Shown here one piece after another: positions 33,445 to 42,672 of a stretch of DNA of 64,000 nt. The position numbers and the translations under genes are program-made. The notes under the pieces were generated by a model, which was not told the origin of the DNA, did no database searches, and worked only from the letters and a program-made list of their open reading frames with translations. The stretch is from NCBI RefSeq assembly GCF_947487805.1, contig NZ_CANKXW010000001.1:309501-373500 (forward strand), given 5' to 3'. Each line of letters begins with the position of its first letter. The stretch's first letter is position 1. Origin of the DNA: an uncultured Tateyamaria sp. (lineage in GTDB: Bacteria; Pseudomonadota; Alphaproteobacteria; Rhodobacterales; Rhodobacteraceae).

Positions 33445-33463
33445 ACCAAAGGCTGCCGCCACC

Positions 33464-35245
33464 ATGGAAACCAAAGCCAATTACGCATTGATCGGCCTGT
33501 TCACGCTGGGGGGGATCCTTGGCGCGCTGGGCCTGTTGCTGTGGTTGGCCAAGGTCGAGGTCGATCAGCAATACGCCTATTACGATATCCTGTTCGAGGA
33601 CGTGTCGGGCCTGGGTGCGGCGAGCGACGTCCGCTACAACGGTCTGCCCGTGGGGCAGGTGGTCGATCTGGATCTGGACGCGGATGACCCCTCGCAGGTG
33701 CGCGTGCGCATCGAAGTGTCGGCGGATGCGCCCGTCAACTCCGAAACCCGCGCCCGTCTGCAATCGCAGGGTGTCACCGGGGTCAGCTTTGTCGGCCTGA
33801 CCGGCGGATCCGAAGCGGCGGATCCCCTGGCCTCAGGTGCGACGATCCCGTCCGAACGGACGGCGCTGCAATCGGTGTTCGAAGGGGCGCCTGAACTGCT
33901 TAGCCGCGCCATCGTGCTGCTGGAGAACGTCAATGACGTGTTCAACGACGACAACAAGGCCGCGGTGGGCACGCTGGTGTCGAACCTCGCCACGTCCTCC
34001 GAACGGCTCGACGGTGTGCTGGCCAATTTCGAGACGCTGTCGGACGATCTGGGCAATGCCGCGCGCGAGATCGCGGCCTTTACCGGGCGTCTTGAGCAGC
34101 TGTCGGATACGGCAGAGACCACGCTGTCTGCCGCGACGGTAACCCTGGGCGACGTCAGCACACTGACCACCGAAAGTCTCGCGCCGTTGGCAGAGGATCT
34201 GCGCCTCACGTCGCGCACCGCCACGGATGTGATCGCGAGTGCGGGCGCGGATGTCACGCGGATTGCGGGCCGTATCGACGGGCTGGCCGCGCGCGGTGAA
34301 ACGGTGCTGGACAGTGCCACAACCACGCTCGACAGCGCCAACACCGCCATGCAGAGCGTCGCGGCGCTGGCCGACACGCAATTGGGGCCGCTGGCGGATG
34401 ACGTGCGCGCAACCGCGCAGACCGCCACCCGCGTGCTGACGGATGTGGGGGGCGAGGCCGCGCGCGTCGTGGGCCGCTTTGACGCCGTCGCCGACAGTGC
34501 GATCCTTGCACTGGGCGATGCGCAGACGACGCTGAAATCCGTGGATCAGGCCGCCACCGGCTTTGACCGTTTGATGACCGATCAGCTGTCGCCGCTGGCC
34601 GATGACCTGCGCACCACGTCGCAGACGGCCACGCGGGTGATTGACGATGTGGGTACGCGCACGGCGGCGCTGGCCACGCGGCTTGATGCGCTGACGACCG
34701 AAGCGTCGGGCGCGCTCGACACCTTTACTACGACGTTCAACAACGCCAATGACACGCTGGGCTGGGTAACCACGGCGATGACGGGGGCCACCGAAACGCT
34801 GGACATCGCATCGCGGACCTTTGCCAATGCCAACAAGGTCATTCAGGACGACATCGGCGGCATTCTGGACGACTTGCGCGCCGCGGCGTCGACCTTTGCC
34901 TCGACCTTCAGCGAGTCGTCGGATGGGGTGATCGGTGATCTGCGGCAGGCCGCGTCCACCTTTACCAACACCGTGCAAAACGCGTCCCAAAATATCGACG
35001 CGGTGTCGAACGAGGTGCTGGCCGCCTCGCGTTCGGCGGCAAGTTTTGCCAAGACCCTGGACGAGGTCGTGTCGGGCAACGAGCGCCAGATTTCCGAGTT
35101 TCTGCGCCTTGGCCTGCCGGAATTCCTGCGCTTTACCGAAGAAGCGCGCAGCCTGACCGTCAACCTCGAACGGCTGGTCAACAAAATCGAACGCGACCCC
35201 GGACGGTTCCTGCTGGGCACGCAAAATTCAAGGTTCCGCAGATGA
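33464..35245 (+). CDS. MCE (MlaD-like) lipid-binding protein with tandem 68-residue repeats
   Basis: A 593-residue protein with an N-terminal membrane anchor (LIGLFTLGGILGALGLLLWLA), one MCE beta domain (about residues 38-120) and a very long, Ala/Thr/Asp-rich helical region of about 400 residues. Residues 239-442 consist of three tandem repeats of exactly 68 residues, each starting L-x-PLA-D-(L/V)-R. The typical MlaD is about 180 residues, so this resembles needle-type MCE proteins, whose helical tail can bridge the periplasm. The ATG at 33464 is chosen because family similarity begins there. The next gene overlaps by ATGA. Confidence 0.88.
   Translation: METKANYALIGLFTLGGILGALGLLLWLAKVEVDQQYAYYDILFEDVSGLGAASDVRYNGLPVGQVVDLDLDADDPSQVRVRIEVSADAPVNSETRARLQSQGVTGVSFVGLTGGSEAADPLASGATIPSERTALQSVFEGAPELLSRAIVLLENVNDVFNDDNKAAVGTLVSNLATSSERLDGVLANFETLSDDLGNAAREIAAFTGRLEQLSDTAETTLSAATVTLGDVSTLTTESLAPLAEDLRLTSRTATDVIASAGADVTRIAGRIDGLAARGETVLDSATTTLDSANTAMQSVAALADTQLGPLADDVRATAQTATRVLTDVGGEAARVVGRFDAVADSAILALGDAQTTLKSVDQAATGFDRLMTDQLSPLADDLRTTSQTATRVIDDVGTRTAALATRLDALTTEASGALDTFTTTFNNANDTLGWVTTAMTGATETLDIASRTFANANKVIQDDIGGILDDLRAAASTFASTFSESSDGVIGDLRQAASTFTNTVQNASQNIDAVSNEVLAASRSAASFAKTLDEVVSGNERQISEFLRLGLPEFLRFTEEARSLTVNLERLVNKIERDPGRFLLGTQNSRFRR
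34178..34789 (+). repeat. Three tandem 204-bp coding repeats in the MCE gene
   Basis: Repeat units start at 34178, 34382 and 34586 and are exactly 204 bases each. The encoded units share the opening PLA-D-R, a T-x-T-A-T-(R/D)-V core and a heptad-like alternation of hydrophobic and small residues. A degenerate, shorter predecessor appears just upstream (LSDDLGNAAREIAAFTG). The DNA has diverged, so expansion is old, but the unit length is strictly kept. Confidence 0.85.
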
Positions 35246-35883
35246 TCCATACCGTTCGCAATCTTGCCCTTTGGGCTGTCATCGGGGCCGCGCTGGCCGG
35301 GTGTTCGGGGCTGGCCAGCCTGACGGAGGTGGCGCGCCCCGTGGACAATTATGTGCTGACGCCGAAAAGCACGTTTGATCCGGGCCTGCCGAACCTGCGG
35401 TTCCAGATCGTGGTGGAGCAGCCGACCGCGACCGCATCGGTGGACACCGATCAGATCGCGGTGCAGCCCAATGCGTTGCAGGTGCAGTATCTGCCCGACG
35501 CGCGCTGGGTCGACCGGGCGCCGCTGATCGTGCAGGCGCTGCTGATCGAGAGTTTCGAGAACAGCAAACGCGTGCCCGCGGTGGGCAGTTCGACCATCGG
35601 GCTGCGCGCCGATTTCCTGATCGTGACGGACATCCGCGAATTCCAGGCGATTGTGCCGCAGGGTGATCCGGACGCGCCCTTGCGCGTCGATGTGCGGCTG
35701 AACATCAAGCTGATCGACGCGTTCGAGGACCGGATCATCGCGTCGCGGTCGTTCGAAGAGGTGGTGCCGGCCCTGTCGGACGCGCCGCGCGATGTGGTCA
35801 CGGCGTTTGACGAGGCATTGGGCGATACGATGCGCGATTCCGTGGAATGGAGCATCCGCGAGATCAAGCGCTATGCCGGTTAG
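35242..35883 (+). CDS. ABC-type transport auxiliary lipoprotein (PqiC/YmbA-like)
   Basis: A 213-residue lipoprotein; lipobox LAGCSG places the acylated Cys at residue 21. The rest (VARPVDNYVLTP at the start, then RWVDRAPLIVQALLIESFENS) matches the ABC_trans_aux domain of PqiC and relatives, which sit on the outer membrane and receive the MCE needle. It overlaps the MCE gene by four bases and ends the lipid-transport operon. Its last four bases overlap the convergent DUF4864 gene. Confidence 0.88.
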   Translation: MIHTVRNLALWAVIGAALAGCSGLASLTEVARPVDNYVLTPKSTFDPGLPNLRFQIVVEQPTATASVDTDQIAVQPNALQVQYLPDARWVDRAPLIVQALLIESFENSKRVPAVGSSTIGLRADFLIVTDIREFQAIVPQGDPDAPLRVDVRLNIKLIDAFEDRIIASRSFEEVVPALSDAPRDVVTAFDEALGDTMRDSVEWSIREIKRYAG

Positions 35884-36281
35884 GCGCTGACCCCCGGTGC
35901 CTCTAGGATCTGGACGCCGTTGATTTTCCAACCGTCATCGGTTTCGAGCATGCGGTATTTCAGCAGGTGCACCGCGCCGTCGCCGTCCACGATGCGCACC
36001 GTTTGTGACAGCACGCCGTTTTCATTGTCGAGCCCGAGATAGGTCACCTCGGCCGGGCGCCAGACCATGGGAAAGCCTTGGGTGACCATGCGGCCGAAAT
36101 TCTCGGGCGTGCGGAAGATGCCGCGAATGCCCGGTGAGGCAAAGGTAAAGGCCTGAGCAAAGTTGTCGGCCTTGAACGCCTCGAGCTGGCTGGAAATCAC
36201 GCCCTGGATCTCGGACCCTTGTGCAAAGGCCGCGCCTGAGAGTCCTGCGGCCAGAACCGCGCCAATCACCCATTTACGCAT
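35880..36281 (-). CDS. Exported DUF4864 protein
   Basis: A 133-residue protein with a signal peptide (VIGAVLAAGLSGAAFAQG, cleavage near AFA-Q). The mature part (ISSQLEAFKADNFAQAFTFASPGIRGIF, then GWKINGVQI) is a DUF4864 cystatin/NTF2-like fold found in many alphaproteobacteria; its role is unknown, but a periplasmic location is likely. It is convergent with, and overlaps by four bases, the lipid-transport lipoprotein gene. Confidence 0.8.
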   Translation of the reverse strand: MRKWVIGAVLAAGLSGAAFAQGSEIQGVISSQLEAFKADNFAQAFTFASPGIRGIFRTPENFGRMVTQGFPMVWRPAEVTYLGLDNENGVLSQTVRIVDGDGAVHLLKYRMLETDDGWKINGVQILEAPGVSA

Positions 36282-36359
36282 GCGTTACCTCCTCTGTCCC
36301 GGACGGATGCCTGAGACAATGGTAGCGTGCGCGAAGGGCGTGCCAAGGGGGGGGCAAAC

Positions 36360-36385
36360 CGAAGTGTCCCCGCGGGGACACTTCG
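36360..36385. other. Perfect 26-bp palindrome after lysS
   Basis: The half-sequence CGAAGTGTCCCCG is followed directly by its exact reverse complement, centred between 36372 and 36373. It lies 11 bases beyond the lysS stop codon, read on the minus strand. It would fold as an 11-pair stem with a CGCG loop. There is no T-run on either strand, so it may be a Rho-dependent or mRNA-stabilising 3' hairpin, or a protein-binding site. Confidence 0.8.
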
Positions 36386-36396
36386 TTACCAAATGG

Positions 36397-37974
36397 TTAA
36401 CCGACCAGCTCGCCCGCGAGCGCGCTGTCGATCAGGGCGATGGTTTCGCTCACGCCATATAGCGCGATGAACCCGCCGAAACGGGGGCCTTGGCTGGCAC
36501 CAAGCAGCACCTCGTAGAGGGCCGTGAACCACCCGCGCAGGGGATCGAAACGGTCGCGCCCGATGGCATAGACAACTGATTGCAACGCTTCGTCCTCGAC
36601 GGGGCCGTCATATTCGGCCAGTGCCGCGCGCAGCGCCATCAGAGCCTCTTTCTCCGGATCGGTGGGCATGCGGTAGGTCTTGGCCGGTTTCACGAAGTCG
36701 TTGTAGTAACGCACGGCAAAACCCACGGCCTGATCCATGCCGGGATGGGTGTCGGGGCCGGTGTCGGGCGCGTAGCGCTGGATAAAGCCCCAGAGCGTGT
36801 CCTTGGTCTCGGCCGAGGATACGGAGGCGAGGTTGAGCAGCATCGCAAAGGGCACGACCATGTCGGAGGTGGGCACGTTGTGGCCGTGGATGTGGAACAC
36901 CGGGTTGTTCAGCCGCGCGGTGTCGTCCTGTCCCGCATAGGCGCGCAGCTGCTGGTGATATTCGTCCACCGCCTTGGGGATCACGTCGAAATACATGCGC
37001 TTGGCGGTCTTTGGCTTTTGATACATGAAATAGGACAGCGACTCGGCGCTGGCATAGGTGAGCCATTCGTCGATGCTGACCCCGTTGCCGGAGGATTTGG
37101 AGATCTTCTGGCCGTTTTCGTCGAGGAACAGTTCGTAGGTGAAATGCTCGGGCTTTTTCTCGCCCAGGATCTCGCAGATGCGGTCGTAGATCGGCGTGTT
37201 GGTGGAATGGTCCTTGCCGTACATCTCGAAATCCACGCCAAGGGCAGCCCAGCGGGCGCCGAAGTCGGGCTTCCATTGCAGTTTCACGTTGCCGCCGGTG
37301 ACGGGCAGGGTCATTTCGGTGCCGTCCTCGTCATCGAAGGTGATGGTGCCGTTTGCAGCGTCCACGTTTTTCATGGGCACGTACATGACGCGGCCCGTGT
37401 CTGGGTGGATCGGCAGGAAGATCGAATAGGTCTGGCGGCGTTCCTCGCGCAGGGACTTCAGCATCACTTTCATGATGTCGTCATAGCGTTCGGCGGCGCG
37501 CAGAAGGATCGTGTCGAACTGGCCGGATTGATAGAATTCGGTGGCGGAGATGAAGTCGTATTCAAAGCCGAACGTGTCGAGGAACCGGCGCAGCATCGCG
37601 TTGTTGTGGTGCCCGAAGCTCGCGAATTTCTCGAACGGATCCGGCACGGATGTCAGCGGCTTTTGCAGGTGTTCCTGCAACGCGTCCGGGTTCGGCACGT
37701 TGCCCGGCACCTTGCGCATGCCGTCCAGATCGTCGGAAAAGCAGATCAGCTTGGTCGGGATGTCGGAGAGGATTTCAAAGGCGCGGCGCACCATGGTCGT
37801 GCGCGCCACCTCGCCGAAGGTGCCGATATGGGGCAGACCCGATGGGCCATAGCCGGTCTCGAACAGGACATACCCTTTCTCGGGCGGCGCTTTTTCGTAG
37901 CGTTTGAGCACCTTGCGCGCTTCTTCGAACGGCCAGGCTTTGCTCGTCATCGCGGCGTCACGCATCGTCGACAT
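36397..37974 (-). CDS. lysS: Lysine-tRNA ligase, class I
   Basis: A 525-residue class I lysyl-tRNA synthetase, the archaeal-type enzyme that alphaproteobacteria use instead of the class II form. The HIGH motif is in [10 protein letters not shown], and the KMSKS loop is [11 protein letters not shown]. Between them lie the lysine-pocket regions and the [18 protein letters not shown] segment typical of the family. The start at [16 protein letters not shown] is chosen because similarity begins there; an open frame continues 63 bases upstream without support. The gene is alone, with a perfect palindrome after its stop. Confidence 0.95.
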   Translation of the reverse strand: MSTMRDAAMTSKAWPFEEARKVLKRYEKAPPEKGYVLFETGYGPSGLPHIGTFGEVARTTMVRRAFEILSDIPTKLICFSDDLDGMRKVPGNVPNPDALQEHLQKPLTSVPDPFEKFASFGHHNNAMLRRFLDTFGFEYDFISATEFYQSGQFDTILLRAAERYDDIMKVMLKSLREERRQTYSIFLPIHPDTGRVMYVPMKNVDAANGTITFDDEDGTEMTLPVTGGNVKLQWKPDFGARWAALGVDFEMYGKDHSTNTPIYDRICEILGEKKPEHFTYELFLDENGQKISKSSGNGVSIDEWLTYASAESLSYFMYQKPKTAKRMYFDVIPKAVDEYHQQLRAYAGQDDTARLNNPVFHIHGHNVPTSDMVVPFAMLLNLASVSSAETKDTLWGFIQRYAPDTGPDTHPGMDQAVGFAVRYYNDFVKPAKTYRMPTDPEKEALMALRAALAEYDGPVEDEALQSVVYAIGRDRFDPLRGWFTALYEVLLGASQGPRFGGFIALYGVSETIALIDSALAGELVG

Positions 37975-38123
37975 CAGGTTTTGTCCCACAGCTTTGGCCT
38001 GCGCCCGATGCGCACGGCCCCGTGTCGCCCTGTCCAAAGGGGGGCGACATCCCGCCGCTACCTATTGCGGGGGCGTCCAAGCGTCAATATTGAGAAGGGA
38101 ACAGCCCTGAAAAGGACCATGAA

Positions 38124-38549
38124 ATGGCCGAGACCGAACAGCTTTCGCTGACCCCACAGGACGCGCTGGTTGCGATGATGATCGCGATTTCCGCCTCTGA
38201 CGAAGATATCCGCACGGCGGAGTTGGTGAAGATCAATTCGGCAGTGAACCATTTGCCGGTGTTTGCCGATTACGATCTGGACCGGTTGAACGTGATCGCG
38301 CAGACGGTGTTTGACCTCTTTGAACAGGAAGACGGGCTGGACGCGCTCTTTGGTCTGGTGCGCACGGCGCTGCCCGAGCGGTTGTTCGAGACGGCCTATG
38401 CGCTGGCATGCGACGTGGCTGCAGCGGATGGCGCGCTCGAGGAGGCGGAGCTGCGCTTGCTGGAAGAGATGCGTTACGAGCTGAACATCGACCGGCTGCA
38501 TGCTGCCGCCATCGAACGCGGCGCGCGGGCCCGGCACACCGTCCTGTAA
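38124..38549 (+). CDS. TerB-like protein
   Basis: A 141-residue all-helical protein with two acidic metal-binding repeats of the TerB/DjlA type: SASDEDIRTAEL and AAADGALEEAEL. Such proteins are linked with tellurite resistance and membrane stress; the short form without other Ter genes is common in alphaproteobacteria, and its role is unknown. The 87 bases between it and the divergent lysS start should hold both promoters. A GC-rich inverted repeat (38640-38656) follows, before the beta-helix gene. Confidence 0.8.
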   Translation: MAETEQLSLTPQDALVAMMIAISASDEDIRTAELVKINSAVNHLPVFADYDLDRLNVIAQTVFDLFEQEDGLDALFGLVRTALPERLFETAYALACDVAAADGALEEAELRLLEEMRYELNIDRLHAAAIERGARARHTVL

Positions 38550-38679
38550 TTGCACGTGCCGTTGCACGGACCCCGGCCCGCACCGTACGCCCCCATGACT
38601 GCCCGTTAACCATCCGTTGATATTTCCATAGCCCGAACCGGCCGGAGCCCCCGGCCTTTGCGTGAAAAGGGATGAATGG

Positions 38680-40962
38680 ATGAACAAGGCGATCACTGAT
38701 GGCGTCGTGCTGATGCCGCCGAGCTTTGCGAACGGTCTGGGTGTTTGGTCGAGCGGCGATGGCACGCCGGGCTCTGACACCTATGCGAATGCAGCCAATG
38801 CCGCCTTTGTGCCCGCCGATCAGGATTTTGGCGGCGCGCTGGAGTTGCAGAAAAACGCCAACACGACGCGCGTGCGCTATATGGGCGAGACGCCCATGCT
38901 GCCGGGTTGCTATTTGCGCGTGACGGCGCGGGTAAAGGCGATCAGCGGCAGTTTCCCGACCGTGCGCGTGTCGGCCTATGCCGCGCGGGGCAATGGGGAT
39001 CCGGTGTCGGGTGTGACGACCGTGGGCACTGCCACGACGTTGAATTCCTATGGTGACGTGGTCGAGGTGTCGGCCATCGTGGGCGCGGGAAATCGTGGCG
39101 GCGTGGACATGGTGTGGGGGCCGCTGGCTGTCTACGGCCATTTCGGCATCGACCTGACCGGGCCCAATGGCGGCATCGTGCGCATTGACGACATCGAGAT
39201 CGAGGATGTGACCTCGTTCTTTTTGCGCGATCTGGTGTCGCTGGTGGATGTGCGCGATTTCGGCGCGGTGGGTGACGGTGTCACCGATGACAGCGACGCC
39301 TTTGACGCGGCCATCGCCGCCGCAAACGGGCGCACGGTTCTGGTGCCCGAGGGGACGTTCCGCCTGGAGAAGGACGTGGCGTTCGAGGAACAGGTGAAAT
39401 TCGAAGGCACGCTGAGCATGCCGGTGGACAAGATGCTGCTGTTGCGCAAGTCCTATGACCTGCCGACCTATATCGAGGCGTTCAAGGACGAGGAGCTGGC
39501 CTTCAAGAAGGCGTTCCAGGCCCTGCTGAACTCGTCCGACCACGAGAGCCTGGACCTGGGCGGTCGTCGCGTGCGCATCACAGCGCCGCTGGACATGCAG
39601 GCTGCCGTGCCCAATCGCGACCAGTTCAACACGCGCCGCGTGATCCGCAATGGCCAGCTGGAGGCGGCAGAGGAAAACTGGGACGACGTGGTGGCCACCA
39701 GCCAGGCGACCTACAGCGCATCCAACGCACGCCGTCTGACCAACGTGGTCAACATCGCCAATATCCCCGTGGGTGCCTATGTCACCGGCAACGGCGTGGG
39801 GCGCGAGATCTATGTGCGCAGCAAGAACGTCGCCGCGGGCGAGATTGAGCTGAATGCGCCGCTCTATGACGCCGAAGGCACGCAAAACTACACGTTCCGC
39901 CGGTTCCAGTACCTTGTCGATCTCAGCGGCTTTTCCAAGCTGTCCAAGTTCAACATGTCCAACATCGAGTTCCAGTGTAACGGCAAGTGTTCCGGCATCC
40001 TGCTGGCGCCCGCGGGGCCGACATTCGAATTGCAGGAATGTTTCATCAGCCGGCCCAAGGATCGCGGTATCACGTCCATCGGCGGCGGCTGTCAGGGCCT
40101 GCTGATCGACCGGTGCCAGTTCCTGTCCAACGAGGAAAGCGAAACGGTGGATCAGCGCAGCACCATTGCGTTAAACGTCAACTCCAATGACATCAAGCTA
40201 CGCGATTGCCGGGCGACCCAGTTCCGTCACTTTGCCGTTCTGGCGGGGCAGAACCACCTGGTGATGGGCAACCACTTCTTTCAGGGTGACGGTGTGTCGG
40301 GCGGCGTACGGACGGCGGGGATCATCCTGCAGGACAATTTCACCGCATCGGTCATCTCGGGCAACTACATCGACAACTGTTTTGTCGAATGGACCAATGA
40401 ACGCGACCCCACACCGGAATTCACCTCCGGGTTCTCCTTCAGCTCGTTCAGCCTGACGGACAATGTGTTCCTGTGCAGCGCGGTTGCGCCCTGGTTCAGC
40501 TATCTTGTGGTCAAGCCGCACGGGTCGGGCCATTTCCTGAACGGCATCACGGTCAAGGGCAACCGGTTCCGGTCGATCAACGGGACGATTGACCGTGCTG
40601 AACGCGTCGACACCAGCTTTGCCGACCTGAACCATGACCGGAACCAGTCGGTGTTTTATGACGGCAATTCCTATCACAACGTGTCGGAACATGCGCAAAA
40701 CCCACTGGTGGTGCTGCACACCCAAAGCACGAACCAGCGCACATGGACGGTGGGCACAAGCAAGAAGCTGCCCTTTGAAGGGTTCTGTCAGTTCGTGGAT
40801 TCCGTCGCACTGACGGGGGATCTGCGCAACAACAGCAACGTCAAGGTCTATGAGAATCCCGTGGGACAGGGGCGTGCAGGCGCGAATGACGACGAGTTTA
40901 CGCTCGAGTTCGCATCCGAGGTGCGCGGTCAGATCCGGGCCACGGTGCGCATGGACAAGTGA
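38680..40962 (+). CDS. Large right-handed beta-helix (pectate lyase 3/GH28-like) protein
   Basis: A 760-residue protein. The first 190 or so residues form a beta-sandwich-like carbohydrate-binding region. After that comes VRDFGAVGDGVTDDSDAFDAAI, the entry motif of pectate-lyase-superfamily beta-helices, and many short Asn/Gly-rich strands up to about residue 700. Cys pairs (in QCNGKCSGI and DRCQFLS) lie in the helix. There is no signal peptide, as is usual for phage tail spike or polysaccharide-modifying proteins of Roseobacter strains that export it otherwise. No catalytic motif can be confirmed. The ATG at 38680 has AAGGGATG upstream. Confidence 0.78.
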   Translation: MNKAITDGVVLMPPSFANGLGVWSSGDGTPGSDTYANAANAAFVPADQDFGGALELQKNANTTRVRYMGETPMLPGCYLRVTARVKAISGSFPTVRVSAYAARGNGDPVSGVTTVGTATTLNSYGDVVEVSAIVGAGNRGGVDMVWGPLAVYGHFGIDLTGPNGGIVRIDDIEIEDVTSFFLRDLVSLVDVRDFGAVGDGVTDDSDAFDAAIAAANGRTVLVPEGTFRLEKDVAFEEQVKFEGTLSMPVDKMLLLRKSYDLPTYIEAFKDEELAFKKAFQALLNSSDHESLDLGGRRVRITAPLDMQAAVPNRDQFNTRRVIRNGQLEAAEENWDDVVATSQATYSASNARRLTNVVNIANIPVGAYVTGNGVGREIYVRSKNVAAGEIELNAPLYDAEGTQNYTFRRFQYLVDLSGFSKLSKFNMSNIEFQCNGKCSGILLAPAGPTFELQECFISRPKDRGITSIGGGCQGLLIDRCQFLSNEESETVDQRSTIALNVNSNDIKLRDCRATQFRHFAVLAGQNHLVMGNHFFQGDGVSGGVRTAGIILQDNFTASVISGNYIDNCFVEWTNERDPTPEFTSGFSFSSFSLTDNVFLCSAVAPWFSYLVVKPHGSGHFLNGITVKGNRFRSINGTIDRAERVDTSFADLNHDRNQSVFYDGNSYHNVSEHAQNPLVVLHTQSTNQRTWTVGTSKKLPFEGFCQFVDSVALTGDLRNNSNVKVYENPVGQGRAGANDDEFTLEFASEVRGQIRATVRMDK

Positions 40963-40974
40963 CGGTGGGCGGTC

Positions 40975-41625
40975 TCAGAACGACCGCCAGATCCCGAACT
41001 TGACGGCGACGGTGTCGTCGTCCGCTTCGACCCCCAGCTGGTAGCTGGGGGTTTTTGCGTCCGGTTGCCAGATGACCGAAGGCGCAAGCGTGGTTGTGGT
41101 CGAGGATCCGGCGTTGCTGATGAACACCTGCATCATGACTTTCATCCGGTCGGTCAGTGAGACGCCGAATGTGCTGTCTAGTTTGTAGGTGTCGGTGCCG
41201 TCATCCACCGCCCAGTCTACCGCTGCATCAATCGCCAGCCAGCCGTTCTTGTCCCGCACGGTCAGGCCGCGCCCAAAGCTGAGGCCGGTACGCACCAGCG
41301 GGTCAGATACATCCCCAAAGGTGGAGCCGATCCCGATCTCAAAGGCGAACCGGGAAGGCCGGTCGGTGCGCCCGACGGGCCTGCGGGCAAAGATTACGAC
41401 CGTCCCGTCGCCCGACCGTCCGTCGGTCATGTCGATGTCGACCTTGGCGCCAAGGGTGAGTTTTGGCCGGAGCCCGTATTCGCCATAGAGCGACCCGTCC
41501 AGTCGGCCGTCATCCTGATACGTCGCTCCGTAGGAGAGGAACACGCGCCCCTCCTCCTGCAACCATGCACCGGCGAGCACCGGCACAGGCAGGATCATGA
41601 GCATAAGGAGCAGAGGCAGTCGCAT
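40975..41625 (-). CDS. Exported beta-barrel-like protein of unknown function
   Basis: A 216-residue protein with a signal peptide (MLMILPVPVLAGAW, cleavage near LAG-A). The mature part alternates hydrophobic and polar residues in about ten strands, starts GAWLQEEGRVFLSYGATY and ends in the aromatic residue Phe (GIWRSF), both features of small outer-membrane beta-barrels. I do not recognise a family. It is convergent with the beta-helix gene with only 12 bases between the stops. Confidence 0.7.
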   Translation of the reverse strand: MRLPLLLMLMILPVPVLAGAWLQEEGRVFLSYGATYQDDGRLDGSLYGEYGLRPKLTLGAKVDIDMTDGRSGDGTVVIFARRPVGRTDRPSRFAFEIGIGSTFGDVSDPLVRTGLSFGRGLTVRDKNGWLAIDAAVDWAVDDGTDTYKLDSTFGVSLTDRMKVMMQVFISNAGSSTTTTLAPSVIWQPDAKTPSYQLGVEADDDTVAVKFGIWRSF

Positions 41626-41786
41626 GGCGCGCCTTTGGGTGGTGAAACACCCGCCAAGTAGGCCCGATCATGGTTAACAGAAGGTTATGGCGTGTATTTT
41701 GGCGGACGGGTTGCCGCAGCGGGGTGGTTTTTCGGCTGATGCCCCCCCATTTCCCTAACGTAACAGCATCCGAACGGAGACGCCCC

Positions 41787-42044
41787 ATGCAATGCCCCAT
41801 CGACGGAACCCCTTTGGTGATCACGGACCGCAGTGGGGTCGAGATCGACTATTGCCCGCAATGCCGGGGCGTGTGGCTGGACCGGGGTGAGCTGGACAAG
41901 ATCATCGAGCGGGCAAGCGCCTATGCGGCACCGCCGCCGCCGCCGGTTCAGACACGCGGGTCCGATGACCGCGGATACGACCAACGCCGTCCCAAGCGCA
42001 AGAAGGGCATGGGCGACCTGCTGGGCGACATCTTCGACTTTTAG
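41787..42044 (+). CDS. Zinc-ribbon protein (zf-TFIIB type)
   Basis: An 85-residue protein whose first half, CPIDGTPL, then YCPQCRGVWLDRGELDKII, is the zf-TFIIB ribbon (Cys3, Cys22 and Cys25 in view, with Asp at the fourth ligand position, a common variant). The second half is a Pro-rich linker (APPPPPPVQT) and a basic Arg/Lys stretch (RRPKRKKG), ending in the acidic-aromatic tail DIFDF. It probably binds nucleic acid or a protein partner. The start has CGGAGACG upstream; its last four bases overlap a convergent gene. Confidence 0.85.
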   Translation: MQCPIDGTPLVITDRSGVEIDYCPQCRGVWLDRGELDKIIERASAYAAPPPPPVQTRGSDDRGYDQRRPKRKKGMGDLLGDIFDF

Positions 42045-42460
42045 GCGATCGGGGCGGTAACGCAGGCGCGAAAGGCCTGCACCGGTGCTTGCGCCCCGTC
42101 CAGCGACACCTGAACCACCGCCGTTTGCGTGAACGCGGTGGCGGTGCTGTTGAATTCCAGCCCGTCCAGAACATTGCCAAAGCCCTGATCCGTCACGGTC
42201 AGCGTCTGTCCGTCGACCACGTGCCGTGTGGTCGAGATCGTGTTGGGGCGCGGCCCGTCAAAGCGGATCGAGAACGCCTGCGCCGCGGGCCAGCCGTCCG
42301 GGCCAGTCACGGAAATGGCATAGAGCGCGGTGGCATGATCATAAGTGACGGCCACGTCCACTGCGCCCTCGCTGTGGGTCAGCGTGCAGATCGGCGTGGG
42401 CGAGAACTCCCACGCATGGGCGGGTGTGGCCATGACGGCAAGCAGGGTCAGAATGCGCAT
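42041..42460 (-). CDS. Exported hypothetical protein
   Basis: A 139-residue protein with a signal peptide (MRILTLLAVMATPAHAWEF, cleavage AHA-W) and a beta-rich mature domain containing two cysteines (CTLTHSEGA and RACVTAP), which could be joined by a disulfide. No family is recognised. The start is set by the signal peptide; an upstream in-frame extension would put charged residues before it. Convergent with the zinc-ribbon gene (4-base overlap). The 212 bases between it and cspA contain no gene and presumably the cspA promoter and leader. Confidence 0.65.
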   Translation of the reverse strand: MRILTLLAVMATPAHAWEFSPTPICTLTHSEGAVDVAVTYDHATALYAISVTGPDGWPAAQAFSIRFDGPRPNTISTTRHVVDGQTLTVTDQGFGNVLDGLEFNSTATAFTQTAVVQVSLDGAQAPVQAFRACVTAPIA

Positions 42461-42672
42461 GTTGTCCAAGCTAGAGCGGAAACCCGCCCGGAACAGGCCC
42501 AAGCTGACCGGGAATAAAGCTTGTGCTTTGCGCCGGATGCTGTCAGGGCAGGCGGGCATAGCCTTTTCTACTCGATGTTCTGTTTTTCCTCACGGCGACC
42601 AGTCTCTCGATCAAGACGCCTACGCCGGACCGCTGCATTCCGTGAGCGGTATTTATTGAAGGAAGACATCAC

